From NCBI GenBank assembly GCA_021442155.1, contig CM038222.1, positions 21,524,923 through 21,588,922 of the forward strand: a DNA stretch of 64,000 bases, read 5' to 3'. The position numbers were made by a program, and so were the translations under genes. The notes under the pieces are model-generated. The model saw only the letters and a list, made by a program, of their open reading frames with translations. It was not told the origin of the DNA and made no database searches. How positions within the stretch are numbered: position 1 is the first letter of the stretch; each line of letters opens with the position of its first letter. The stretch is from Cymbidium sinense. Taxonomy: Eukaryota > Streptophyta > Magnoliopsida > Asparagales > Orchidaceae. Positions 1 to 14,300 of the stretch are shown one piece after another.

Positions 1-3000
1 AGGTGTGGGATCCTTTTGGAGTTGATCCGAGCTCAGGGAAGCTCAGATCAAGTGAGCAATGGCGGATAGACTCCATTCTCCCTCACTCGCATGATGTTAG
101 ATCACGCACCATCTATTTTACATGATCAGAATGGACAATCGTGATTAGATTCGCTAGATTGATCTAATATTAAGTTGTGGGATTAATCAAAGCCATCCGA
201 TTTTAGATCAAATGGTGGACGAGAAACCACATCCATTTCCACCATGTTGGCAGTGGATAAGTTTTAATTAGCCAATCCTGTGTCATGTGGAAAGCATCAT
301 GCCATGTGGCCAATAGGATTAGGCTTTAATTAAAACTTAATTAATCATTTTAATGGTGAAACTAAAAATCATAAAAAATCATAGAGAAATAAAAAAATGT
401 AAATAAATACTCATTTTAAAGGTATTTTAGAGGATAATTTAAAAATAATCTTAACTAATTTTGAACTAATGAATGTTTAATTATAAAATTAATTAGCTTA
501 ATTGCTCCTTTAAGCAATTAATCCTAAATTTTATGGGCTAATTTAATGGGATGACCTCTACCTCCCATGATAGTCATAGGATTTATTGCTCACTTAATTA
601 GAAATATTGACTAATTAAACCTTAACTACTCTTTTAAGTTAATAATAATTAATTTCATGAACAATAATAAATTGGTTAATTAAGTTTATTAATCATTGTT
701 CAGGTATGTGAAAAATAAGGAATAGGGTTGGGACCCCATTCCAGTTCATTTCACCCTTTTTGAAAATGAAATTTAAGATTTAACTAATTAATTAAATCAC
801 TTAATCAAGTTAAAAACATAATCACATCAGACCTTAATTAATTAAATAATGGGGTAAATCTTTAGGTGTTTAATAACCTAAAGGAGTTGAATGGAATTAT
901 GGTTAGTCCACTTGTGTGGGAAAACCATAAGAGTATTTAATTAAGTCCATCAATTTAATTAACTATGAATCATGAGCCAATTGCATTAAGCTCCTTTTAT
1001 TTCCTATGATCATTGCAAGTTTATTTTCCATTCAGATCATGTTAGCTCAGTTAACTACTTTAAGGTGACATAGGTAAGAGTAATTAATCTAATTAAGGGT
1101 TCAACTTAATTAACCCATAAAATCAACTTAATTACATTTCCTTAAATTAAATCAAATCAATGTGGGAATGGGTTTAAAATAATAAGTGATGATTTCTCTT
1201 CTCCTCTATAAATCAAAATAAATCCAATAATTAATTAATAAAGAAGCTTTTGGTTTGCTTTAAATCATCTTATTTGATTTGATTATCTTTAAGAACTAGT
1301 TTGATTGAATGAATAACATGCTTATATTTGATTGTCCTCTTTCCAATTATGTTAAATTTGATATGTCATTTGAATTCATGCATCCATCTTTTCAAATAAA
1401 GTAAAGTAAAATGGATTTCATTTATGTAAGCTTGCATGCATTGATTTAATTTAATATATGCATGACTATTATCACTATTAAATCCAAATGTATTTTTTGA
1501 AATCTTATAAATGAATAATAATATGTGTTATGATGCTAGTTATAAATACATAAAAAATGCATGTGCTTATAGCTTAGTGTATGAATGTTGAGTTCTCTTT
1601 CTCTATTCATGTGTTAATTTATATAAATTTGAATGAGAATGAGTATATAATCTGGACATCCCGAGAACATGAGGCTTTAGCTAGCCCCAAGGAGGTTATT
1701 TGATTACCTCACTTTTCTGGTTTAACAATGGCACGTACTCATTTGATTTCATTCTTATGTATTTCAACATTAGAATTTGGATAAAGCTTTAATTCATTTA
1801 TATAAATGATTCAATAAAAAAACATTCAATTTTTGCATGGTTTTCTTTCCCTCATTTATGTATACATCCATGAGTGTCCAAGAAAAGCAAGTATATTGTC
1901 TGGATATCTTGGGAATATGAGGCTTTAGTTAGCCCCAAGGAGGTCATTTGATTACCTCACTTCCTTGGATTGCATGCATTCATATTGACTAAGTGGTTGA
2001 ATTAATTAGCCATATGATTTGGAGCTTACTTCCTATGTTCATGTTTACGAATTTACATATGTTTGAATGCAAATGGGTATATAGTCGGACATCCAAGAAT
2101 ACAAGGCTTTAGCTAGCTCAAGGAGGTCATTTGATTATCTCATTTCCACTTTTAACAATGGCACATGTCTATTTAATTTTATTCTTATGTCTTTTTCATA
2201 TAAGAATTTGGATAAAGTTTTAAATTAATATGTTTAAATAATTCAATAAAATAAAATATAAATTCTAAAAAAACACATACATTCATCATTCAAGTGTGCT
2301 AAAATATGTTGCATGTATAGATACACTTAGGATTAAATCATATGCATATTACATGTGATGGAAACGAATGATTTAATATATGTCATGTGGTAGTAATTCA
2401 ATTAAATTAATCTTAAGATGCCTTTTATTTTGAATAGGATTATTTAAAGTGGACCTAAATTTAGGATTAATTAAATCATTTAATAAGCCATTCACTAAAG
2501 AGTCCTAAATCAAATTAATATACTTTAGAAAGTGACTTAAGGTAGGGATGAAAGAGGGAAATCCTCTTTTCTTCTCTTTATAACACTTAGTTGCTAAGTG
2601 TAATCAAATGAAACAAAGGAAAGTAGAAATTAAAATTCTCAAATCAATTAAACTACTTCAAGTGAAATCAACATTTCATGTTAAATTGAATCCTTCTACA
2701 CTTAGAAAATACAACACTAATGCATAATAAGACTACCACAAAAGCCTTAATACACATATTAGAATTAAGTCACCACTTAATACACACATTTGAATTAAGA
2801 CGTATTATTTTAGATTGGATGTTATGGTGTATGCTTCGTAGACTAGATAATAGGCCAATATTAGCCTAATCATATTTTCTGCAGGGGATTATGCTTAAGG
2901 GATGCTTAAAAATAACTGTGAATGCTCTTTTTGCAGGTTGCTTAAACCCTTAACCATAATCTAAGTAAGGATAGGTGGGCTTAGTTACCCATGTGTAGGG

Positions 3001-4692
3001 TGCTAAGTCTAAATTATAAATACAATTGCTTGGGATTATATGTATATTTAGCTAACCTCTATTTTATAGGTGTAGTTAGATTTACTTTTCCCACATAAAT
3101 GTAATTTTTGTAGTAGGAATTAGAATTAGTGTTATGGGGGATTAAGATGAGCAGTGGCTAGAAGGTTTTGTCCTGGGTTGCCCTGTGCTGCCTTTGAAGC
3201 AAGCACCATCCAAATCAAGGATGGAGCCAAATCAAAAATGGAGATATGAAGAAAGAAGACCCCCATAGCATTTAATACAATTATAATTATTATTTCATAT
3301 TCCAGGTTGTATAAGGGTAGAGCTCAACTACCCATCTTTTCACTATTCGGGTTGTACGAAGTTACCCAGCCACACCAACCTTTTATTCTTTTATGATAAT
3401 TTATATAATTGTTTGATGTTATGTTTACGTTGTGCATTAGGATGACATGCTTTTCATAGTTTCTTAAATGATTGATGTTTTAATGTGTGGCTTGGATATG
3501 ATTAGGCTCTTAGGATAAAAATAACTTTTATAATCACTTATAACTAAATTTTAAACAACTCATAACCTCATCATAAAGTCTAAGACATAAATATGATAAT
3601 TAAAAGATTTAGCAACCCCTTAGCTATATGGTTGTATGTTTCACATCATGCATGCAAATTTTTTCTCTCTTCAACATGAAGGATCCCCATCCTTGCAGGA
3701 TAAAGGATGCTTGACCTGTAAGGGCATCCCTCGTGATAGAGAACACCTTCTTCAAGCTTATTTGACCCATAACCTATTTCATCATGCATTTAGGCATAAG
3801 AAATTCTAAAGCCTCTATCAAAATGATGTGTCTAAAATGAAATAAAATTTGAAAACATTTTTGCATCTATAGATTAAACTATATGCTCATAGCACTCATG
3901 CTTTAGTCTCTTAGGGAATGTGTTTAGGACTTTAGTTTCTTTCTAATTAAATAACTATCTTAGCTATCTTGTAATTCATAAGACCAAACTACATGGTTTT
4001 AAAATCATAGGTGTAGTTAGCTGGCGCCACTCCAGGTGGTAATAAGTCCAGAAGTCAAACAATTTATTCTTTCTTGTGGAGGTAAACCCTTATGTCCACC
4101 TATTGCTTAGATTTAGGTCATTATTTAGCTCGTATTAAAGCTCCCTAGATTTAGGATCTGAGGTAGTTATTTCCTTCGAGCTATGAGCATAAATTATCAC
4201 CTTAGGCATTCCCATAACCTTGTCTTGGTGGATTATAAACCCTATCTAATTAAATTTCAACTCAAAATATATAAATCTCCTCAACTTCAAAATTATAAAG
4301 CCCAACCATAATAGATTGGAATGCTCACTAGCTTCTTAGTATCATGAGCATTTGCTACTTATTTCATTTGGATTCCAAAAATAAGTCTTCTCCTTGAACA
4401 TTCCCAATTGATTTTCCAAATACAACCAATCCTTTGGTAGTCTAATCTTGAAATCTTTGGAGATGATAATTGTCTACTTTAATCGACAGTATTCTTTGGA
4501 AATTACATTTCCTAAGATGTAATTAACTATGGAGACTTGCCTCCATAGGGAATTTAAGAACCTAGTTTAATATAAACCCTACTTTATTCATCCATGTAAA
4601 GTAGGGAAAAATTCTTTGGTACATTCGAAGACTCATCATTCCTTAGGAGTCCTTATTACATGATTAGGTCCATTGCAGGGTCATGCCTCTAT
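1..4692. repeat. Copy A of a >=4.7 kb AT-rich repeat element (left end outside window)
   Basis: This AT-rich segment matches 40,783-45,474 almost from end to end in the same orientation. For example, the opening word GTGTGGGATCC recurs at about 40,788, and AGTGAGCAATGG recurs at about 40,818. The two copies differ by many substitutions and short deletions. Both stop at the same word, GCCTCTAT. Copy A then passes straight into the telomere-derived array, while copy B passes into a Gypsy protease fragment, so that word probably marks a real element end. No ORF of note and no recognised protein domain is present. It could be the long terminal or non-coding part of an LTR retrotransposon, but I could not find convincing TG...CA ends or a primer-binding site, so the class is left open. 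Confidence 0.75.
1651..2232. repeat. Three imperfect internal repeats inside copy A
   Basis: A unit reading roughly GGACATCC...GAGGCTTTAGCTAGCCCCAAGGAGG, then ATTTGATTACCTCACTT, occurs at about 1,653, 1,899 and 2,078. The first and third units are followed by a related tail containing AACAATGGCAC and TTCTTATGT. The same triplet is present, more decayed, in copy B at about 42,465, 42,700 and 42,945, so it predates the duplication. No function is apparent. Confidence 0.7.
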
Positions 4693-7163
4693 AAAAACCT
4701 TAAATCCTAAACCCTAAACCATAAACCCTAAATCCTAACCTTAACCCTAAACCCAAAACCCTAAATCCTAAAACCCTAAAACCTAAACCCTAAACCCTAA
4801 ACCCAAAAAACCTAAAAACTGAAACCTAAACTAAATAAAACATAAAAAATAAAAATATATATAAACCAAAATAAAATAAAAATAAAATATAATAAAACCT
4901 AAACAAAAACTAAAATTGAACCTAAAATAAAATAAAATAAATACATAAAGATAAACTAAAAGAAAATGAATAAAAGCATAAACTAAACTAAAAAAACTTA
5001 AGAATAAAAAAGCAAAATAAAATAAAAACTAAACGTAAAATTAAAATATAATAAACCTAAAATAAAATAAATACTAAATAAAAACCTAAACCTAAAAATA
5101 AGACCTCAAAAATTAAAAATAAAATCTAAACCCTAAACTAAAAAAAACCTAAACCTAAAATAAAATTATAATAAACAAAATAAAATAAACCTAAACTTCT
5201 GATAAACTAAATTGAAATAAATAAAACTTAAACCTAAAATAAACTAAACCTAAACCCAAATTAAATAAACAAAATAAACTTAAAATAATCCTAAACCTAA
5301 ACTATAAAATAAAACTTAAAAATAATCGTATAATAAAAACCTAAAGCATAAACCTAAAAAAATGGAATAAAATCCTAAACTGAAAAATAAAAAAATAAAA
5401 AAACTCAATAAAAAAATAAACCTAATCCTTAACCTAAACCCTAAACCAAAAAATAAACTAAAATGAAAAACCTAAACTAAAATAAATAAACCTAAAATAA
5501 ATAAACTAAACTAAATAAAAATTAAAAAATAAACCTAAATAAAATAAAATAAAATAAACTAAATAAATAAAATATAAACTAAATAAACCTAACTATGGGT
5601 TTACTTAATTAAAAAAAAAAACTTAAACCCTCAACCCAAATTCTAAACCCTAAATCTTAAACTTTAAAAACCTAACTAAACCCTACCTAGGACCTGACCC
5701 AAACCTACCCAAATAAAAACCCTAAACCCCAAATGTTAAACCAACTAAACTAAACCACCAAACTCAACCACAAACCCTACCCACCTGACCTCCACAAAAC
5801 TAAACCCTAAATCTAAATCCTGACCAAACCCTACCACACTGATCCTAAAATCCTAAATTGTAACTAACCCTAAAGCTGAGCAAATCTTACCCTAATCCAA
5901 GAAACTGATGCTGGCCTAAAAAAACCTAAAACCTAAACCTTAAGCCAAAAAGCCTAAACATAAAAACCCTAAACCCTAAACCCAAGACCATAAACCATAA
6001 ACCCTAAACCCTAAAACCTACTAACTACCAAAGCTAAAAAAAAATAAAACTTAAAATAAAATAAATATAAAAAATAAACTAAATAAACTTAAAAAAGTAA
6101 AATAAAATAAAAACTAATTTAAAACCTAAACTTAAACCTAAAATAAAAAAATTAAATAATAATAAAATAAACTAAACTTAAATAAATAATAGCCTAAAAG
6201 AAAAAATAAAATAAACCTAAGAATAAAAAACCTATATAAAATAAAACTAAAATATGAATAAAATAAAATAAAATAAAAACCAAATAAAATCTTAAACCTA
6301 AAAAATAAACCTAAAAATAAATAAAAAAGTAAAACCTAAACCTAAAATAAAATAAAATAAATAAAATAAAATAAATAAACCTAAACTAATAAACCAAACT
6401 AAGATAAATAAAACCTAAACCTAAAAAAAGTAAACTAAACCTAAACTAAATAAAATAAAATGAACTAAAAGTAAACCTAAACTAAAAATAAAACCTAAAA
6501 TAAAACTAAATAAAAACCTAAAACCTAAACAAAAAAAAAAAAAAGTAAAAACCTAAACCTAAACCTAAAAATAAAAAATAAAACCTAAACATAAAAATTA
6601 AAATTAAAATAAAACTCAACTAAAAAATAAACCTAAATCTAAACCTAAACTTAAAAATATACTAAAATAAAAAACCTAAACAAAAATAAATAATCCTAAA
6701 ATAAATAAACTAAACTGAATAAAAAATAAATATAAATAAAAATAAATAAAATAAAATAAATGAAAATAAATTAAAAATAAACTAAATAAACCTAAACTTA
6801 CCTGCTTTCTTAATTAAAAAAAACCTTAAACCCTAAAGCCTAAACATTAAACCCTAAACCCTAAACCCTAAAACTAACCCTAACCCTAAACCACAACACT
6901 AAACCACAAACCCTAATACCCTAAACCCTAAAACCTAAACTGACCCTAAACCCTAAACACCAAAAACCTTAATGAAACTAAATAAAACTTAAAAATATAT
7001 ATAAAAAAAAGCTAAACCTAAATAAAATATAAAATAAAATAAAATAAAAACCTAAACTAAAACTTGAACGTAAATCAAAATTTAAATAAAATAAATAGAA
7101 ACTTAAACTAAACTAAAAAAAATAAACCTAAGAATGAAAAGCCTAAATAAAATAAAATTGAAA

Positions 7164-7356
7164 CATGATCGATCTATTGCTTATGGAACTATGTCTTTAT
7201 AGAGAGTTCTATTTATCTAGGATTTTTGCTTTTGTCTATGTGTGCTCATTTTTGATCTATGTCGTCAGTTGTGTCCTAGAAAACTTGGTGTGTTACTTGG
7301 TTGATGGAATCAAAAAGAAAAAATGTTGAATATGAATTTGATCTCTATTAAAAAAA
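7164..7356 (+). pseudogene. GRP 3' UTR fragment (no coding part)
   Basis: Starting about where the stop codon lies in the longer copies, this stretch matches the 3' UTR found after the GRP exons at 15,374-15,574 and 52,399-52,600. Shared words include CTTATGGAACT, TATCTAGG, GTGCTCATTTTTGATCTATG, AACTTGGTGTGTTACTTGG and AAATGTTGAAT. It ends with CTCTATT followed by an A-run, and CCCTAAA repeats resume. The upstream side is A-rich array with no coding remnant, so the copy is truncated at its 5' side. Confidence 0.85.
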
Positions 7357-10300
7357 AAGAAAATCAAAACCCTAAACCTTAAACTTAAACCTAAAACCTA
7401 AACCCTAAATGCTAAACCCTAAACCTGAAAAACCCAATACCCAAAAACCCAGAACCCTAAAACCTAAACCTTAAACCTAAATTAGAAAAACCAAACCCTA
7501 AAATGAACCCTAAACCTAAAAAAAAAAATAATAACCTAAACCTAAATAAATAAAACACGAAAAATAAATAAAACCTAAATAAAAATAAAATAAAATAGAA
7601 ACATAAACTAAAACCTAAACCTAAACCTAAACCTAAACCTAAAAAGTAAATAAAATAAAAACTAAAAACTAAAATAAACTAAAATAAATAAAAACCTAAA
7701 CTAAATTAAAAAATAAAAAACGTAAAAAAAAATAAAAATTAAACCTAAAATAAAATAAAAAAAAAACTAAATAAAAACCTAAACCTAAAAAATAAACTTA
7801 AAAATAAAACCTAAAAAATAAATAAAAAATAAAACCTAAACCCCAAACTAAAAAAAAAAATCTAAACCTGAGATAAAAATAAAATAATCCTAAACCTAAA
7901 CTAAAATAAATAAAATGTAAACCTATACCTAAACTAAATAAAATAAAGTAAACTAAAAATAAACCTAAGCCTAAACTAAAAAATAAATCCTAAAAATAAA
8001 CCTAAAACCTAAACCTAAAAATAAAATAAAACCTAAACTAAACCTATAAATAAAAAATAAAATCTAAACCTAAAAACATAAACATAAACCTAAACCTAAA
8101 TAAATTAAAATAAAAACCTAAACTAAAATAAATAAAACTCAATAAAAATAAAATAAGCCTTCAAAATGAAAATAAAATAAACTAAACTAAATAAACCTAC
8201 CTTTACTAAATTTTAAATAAAATAAATAAATAAAATAAACCTTAATTCTAAACTCTGAATTATCTAAACCCTGGACCACAACTAACCTACCCCTCACCCT
8301 AAACCTCAACCCACCCTAACTTGAACCTTACCACAAACTCTAAACCCTAAACTACCCTAAACCCTAAAATTCCTACCCAACTCAAACCAAACCCTAACCC
8401 TAACCACCTAAAACTACCTGACAAACCCACTAACCAACCCAAATCTAAAAAACCCTAAAACCTACCACAAAACCCAAAACCATAAAGAAATAAACCTAAA
8501 AACTGAACTCTAAACATAAACCCTAAAGCCTGAACATTAAACCCAAGCCAAAAATCTTAAACCCTAAACCCTAAAAAAAACTAAACCTAAACTAAATAAA
8601 CCTAAAAATAAAATAAATAAATAAAACCTAAACCTAATAAAATAAAACATGAAAAAATATAAACCTATTAAAATCTAAACCTAAACCTAAAATAAAATAA
8701 AATAAAATAATAAAAATAAACTAAAATAAAATAAATAAAAACCTAAACTAATAAAAATAAAATAAACCTAAAATGAACTTGAAATAAAATAAAATAAAAA
8801 CTAAATAAATACCTAAACCTAAAAAAACCTAAAAAATAAAACTTAAAATAAATTAAAAATAAAACCTAAAACCTAAAATAAAAATAAAATAACCTAAACC
8901 TAAACCCTAAACTAAGTATAATTAAATAAACTAAAAAGAAACCTAAAACTAAAGTAAAAAATAAATGCTGAAAATAAACCTAAAATAAAAATCAAAAACC
9001 TAAACATAAGAAAATAAAATCAAAACTTAAACCTAAACCAAAAAATAAAAATAAAAAAATAAAACCTAAACCTTAAAAATAAAAGAAAATAAAAGTACAA
9101 TTCAACTAAAGAGTAAACTTAAACGTAAACCAAAAAAATAAACTAAAATAAAAAACCTAAACTAAAATAAATAATCAAAACTAAATAAAAATAAAAATAA
9201 ACCTAAATAAAAATAAAAATAAAATAAACTAAAATAAATAATAAATAAAATAAATAAACCTAAACTTACTAGTTTACTTAATTTTAAAAAAATAAATAAA
9301 TAAATAAAAACCTAACACTAAACCTTAAACCCTAAAAGTAACCCTAAATCCTAAACTCTAAACACCAAAACTACAACCCTAAATCCTAAAACCCTAAACC
9401 CTCAACCTAAACCCTAAACCATAAACCTTAAACCCTTAAAAACCCTAAACTCTAAACTAACCTTAAACCCTAAACCCTGAAAAGCTAAAAACCTAAACCT
9501 AAACTAAATAAAACCTAAAAATAAAAGAAAATAAAACATAACCAAAATAAAATATAAAATAAAATAAAAACATAAATTAAAACCTAAACCTAAAAAAAAA
9601 ATAAAATACAAAATAAAAACTAAAATAAAATAAATAAAAACCAAAACTAAACTTAAAAATAAAAAACCTAAAAGAAAACTAAACCAAAAATAAAAACAAA
9701 ATAAACCTAAAATAAAATAAAAACTAAATAAAACTTAAACCTAAAAATAAACTTAAAAATAAAACCTAAAAATAAATAAAAAATAAATCCTAAAATCTAA
9801 ACTAAAAAAAAGAACCTAAACCTAAAATAAAATAAAAAAACTGGCTAAGCTAAAATAAACTAAATAAAACCTATACCTAAACCTAAAATAAACTAAACCT
9901 AAACCTATACCTAAAATAAATAAAGTAAAATAAACTAAAATTAAACCTAAACCTAAACTAAAAAAATAAAAACTAAAAATAAACATAAAATAAAAACCTA
10001 AAATGTAAACCTAAAAAATAAAATATAAACCTAAACTTAAACTAAAAATATAAAATAAAACCTATACCTAAAAAAATTAAATAAACTAAATTAAAAAATA
10101 AACATAAACCTAAACTAAAACCTCAAAATAAACTAAAATAAAAAACTGAACTAAGAGAAATAAAATTAAAAATAAATAAAAATAATAATAATATAAAATA
10201 AACCTAAATGAAAATAAAAATAAAACTAAAATAAATAATAAATAATAAATCTACCACTTAATTTAAAAAAATAAATAAAACAAAACTCTAACCTTAAACC

Positions 10301-11322
10301 ATGGATCTCCCTAAACACTAAATTCTAACCTATAAAATTAAACCACACCCTAAACCCTAAACCCTAAAACCCTAAACCATAAACCCTAAACCCTAAACCT
10401 CTAAAACTAAATAATAAACCACTAAACTCTAAACCCTAAACTCACTCCACTTTGACCTGCTCCAAACCTAAACCCTAAATCCTAAACCCTCTACCCTAAC
10501 CCAACCCCAGGCTACCTGACCTCAAAATCTTACCACCCTACCAAACCTCATCCAAAGCTAAACTCTAAACCACCCAAAGCTCAACTAAACCTAAACCTTA
10601 AACCTAAACTATCCTAAACCCTCTAAACCTACCACCAAACCTAAACCCTAAACCCTAAACCAAAACCATACCAATAAACTAAGTAAAACCTAAAATAATG
10701 AATAAAAAACCAAACCTAAATAAAACAAAACAAAATAAAATGAAACCTAAAACTAAACTAACCTAAATAATAAAATAAATAAATTAAATAAATAAAAAAA
10801 TCTAAACTAATAAAATAAAATAAATAAAAAAAGACTAAGGAAAATAAAAGATGTAAAATAAAATAAAATAAACCTAAAATAAAATACAAACTAAATAAAA
10901 CAAACCTAAAAAAATAAACCTAAAATAAATAAAAAGAAAACCTAAACCCTAAACTAAAAAGAAACCTAAACCAAAATAAAATAAGATAAACAAAATAAAA
11001 TAAACCTAAACTAAAATAATAATAAAACAAACCTAAAGATAAACAAACCTAAACCTAAACTAAATAAAATAAAATAAATTAAAAATAAATGTAAACATAA
11101 ACTAAAAATAAAACCTAAAAATAAAGCTAAAATAAAAACCTAAACCTAAAAAATAAAATAAAAACCTAAACCTAAACCAAAAAATAATAAATAAAACCTA
11201 AACCTAAAATATAAAATAAAAATAATACTTAACTAAAAAATAAACTTAAACCTAAACCTAAACTTAAAAAATAAATTGAAATTTAAAACCTAAACTAAAA
11301 TAAATAAACCTCAAATAAATAA

Positions 11323-11373
11323 AGAAAAGAAGAAATGTTGAACACATTTATTTTTGTTAAAAAAAAAAAAAAC
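11323..11373 (+). pseudogene. Minimal GRP 3' tail
   Basis: Only the last ~45 bases of the GRP 3' UTR remain: AAAAGAAGAAATGTTGAA, then a T-rich stretch and a run of about 14 A. It sits where a hinge motif would be expected between the hinges at about 10,254 and 12,590, and is followed by CCCTAAA repeats as in the other copies. Short, but the shared words and position make the assignment likely. Confidence 0.7.
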
Positions 11374-14300
11374 TAAAATGCTAAACCCTAAACTAAAACA
11401 ACCCTAAACCTAAAACTTAAACCCAAAGCCTAAATCCTAAAAGCCTAAACCCTAAACCCTAAACCCTAAACCTATAAAAGCTAAAAAACCTAAAACCTAA
11501 ACTAAAAATAAAACCTAAAATATAATAAATAAATAAATAATTTGAAAAATAAAAAAATAAAATAAAATAAAAACATTAACTAAAATAGAAACCTAAACCT
11601 AATCCAAAAAAGAAAATAAAATAAAAAATAAAAACTAAAAATAAATTAAATTAAAACCTAAAATAATCTAAAAAAATAAAAACCTAAATAAAATAAAAAC
11701 TAAACATAAAATAAAAATAAAATAAACCTAAAATAAAATAAAATAAAACTAAACAAAACTTAAATGTAAATAATAAATGTAAAAAATGAAATAAATAAAA
11801 AAATTAAACCTAAACTAAACTAAAAATGCTTAAAAAAAATTAAAACCAAAACCTAAACCCTACCCTAAACCTTAAACCCTAAATCTTAAACCCTAAAAAA
11901 AATAAATAAATAAAAACATAAACTAAATAAAACCCAAAATTAAATAAATAAAAACCCTAAACCTAAATAAAATTAAAAAGTAAAATATAATAAAAACCTA
12001 AACCTAAAAATAAATTAAAAAAAAATAAAAATAAAATAAATAAAAACCTAAACTAAACTAAAAAATAAAATAAACTTAAATAAAATAAAAACTAAAGGTA
12101 AAATAAAAATAAAATAAAGCTAAAATAAAAAATAAAACTAAATAAAAACCTAAACTTAAAAAAATAAACCAAAAAATAAAACCTAAATCCTAAACTAAAA
12201 AAATCGTAAACCTAAAATAAACAAAATAAATAAACCTAAACCTAAACTAAAATAAATAAAACCTAAACCTAAACGTAATAAACTAAACCTAAATACTAAA
12301 CTCAAAAAATAAAAATAACTAAAAATAAATAAACTTAAACTAAAATAAAACCTTAAAATTAACTTAAAATGAAAACCTAAGAAACCTAAAATAAAATAAA
12401 ACCTAAACCTAAACATAAAAACCTAAACCTAAAATAAACTAAAAAATAACTAAACAAAATAAACATAAACTAAACTAAACTACAAAATAAAACCTAAGTT
12501 AAAATAAATAATAAACTAAATTAAAAAATCCAAATAAATAAAATAAAATAAACTAAAATAAATAAATAAATAAATAAACCTAAACCTTTGTTTTATTTTT
12601 TTAAAAAATGCCTAAAACCTAAACCCTATGCCCTATACCCTAAACCACCCAAAATTAACCAGGCCACTCCCTAAACCATACACCCCAAACCCCAGGCCCA
12701 GGCCTCCCAAACCTGAACATATCCACTACTAACCCACACTACACCCCCTCCCTGACCCTACCCTAAACTAACCCACTGATCCCAGACCACAACTCCATCC
12801 TGATCCTAGCCTGACTAACCTGGAATCAAAGACTGCTAAACTCCTAAACCCTACCCTGACCAAAACTGACCCCACTAAACTCTCTACTGAGCCACTAATA
12901 AACCTACCACTGAGGCCCTAACTGTAAAACTCTAAACTAAAAAAGATCTAAAAGATAAACTCCTACCCTGGTAAACCCTAAACCTAAACCAAACCTGACC
13001 TGCATACACTAAACCTCTAAACCTAAAGACCCTCCACTCTAAACCCTAAACTCTAAACTAAGCTAAACCTAACCTGACTTAAAAAATAAAAATAAATAAA
13101 ACTAAACTAAAATAAAAATAAAACCTAAATAAATAAATAAACCTAAAAAAACCTAAATAAAATAAAACTAAACTTAAAATAAAATAAAATAAACTTAAAA
13201 AATAAAATAAAAATAAATAAAAAGCTTAAAAATAACTTTAAAATAAAACCTAAAAATAAATAAAATAAAACCTACTAAACTAAACCCAAAAAAAAATATA
13301 AAATAAAATAAACCAATATAAACTAAAATAAACTTAGCTAAATAACCTAAACTAAACCCTAAACTAAATAAAATAAACCTAAACTAAATTAATACCTAAA
13401 ATAAACTTAAAATTAAAACTTAAACCTAAACCTAAAAATAAAATAAAATCTAAACCTAAACCTAAAATAAAAAATAAAACCTAAACCTAAAATAAAATAA
13501 AAATAAAACTAAACTAAAATTAAACTAAACCTAAACCAAACCAAAAAAATAAACTAAAATAAAACTAAACTAAAATAAATAAACTTAAAATAAATAAGCT
13601 AAACTAAATAAAATGAAAAATAAACCTAAATATAAATAAAAATAAAATAAACTAAAATAAATAAAAAATATTAAATAAATCCCTCTGGTTAACTTGGTTT
13701 TAAAAAATAAACCTAAACCAAACCTTAAACACTAAATCCTAAACCCTAAATCCTCCACCCTACCCTCCTTAACCCTAAACCCTGGGCCTTAAACCCTAAA
13801 CCCTAAATCGAACCTGACTAACTAAACTATTACCTAAACCTTAACCCTAAATCACTGACCCTAAACCTAAATAACACTCCACTAAAGAAACTTTAAACCT
13901 TAAATGACACTCTTTACCTAACCTCCACTTGTGCCCTGCTCTAAAAACCTAGCCACTGAGGCTAAACACTTAACCCCAAACCCAGACCTAAACTGACCCT
14001 GGGCTAAACCTCTGGCTCTTTGGCTTTGGGCCATAAACCTAAAACTGGTCTTTACTGACCCTAAGCTGACCCTAAACCTACCCTAAGTTCTCCACAAACC
14101 CTAAACCTAATGCCTTACTGGGCAAACCCTAAACCTTAAACCCTAAACCTACACTAAACCCTAACCACCAATAAAATAAAATAAAAAATAAAAACTAAAC
14201 TAAAATAAAATAAATAAAAACCTAAACTAAACTAAAAAATAGAATAAACATTAAAATAAAAAACCTTAATAAAATAACAAATAAATGTAAATTAAAAATA

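Noticed and set aside
4692..4850. A true chromosome end at the left array edge
   Set aside because: The repeats are strongly degenerate, only short pure CCCTAAA runs occur, and the array lies between large blocks of other DNA. It is subtelomeric or interstitial, not a terminal telomere.
12195..12416. Minus-strand 73-codon frame rich in Phe/Leu/Tyr (and similar ones at 18,436-18,651 and 46,918-47,169)
   Set aside because: Pure reading of TTTAGG/TTTATTT repeats on the minus strand. It starts and stops at random, matches no family, and its composition is dictated by the repeat.
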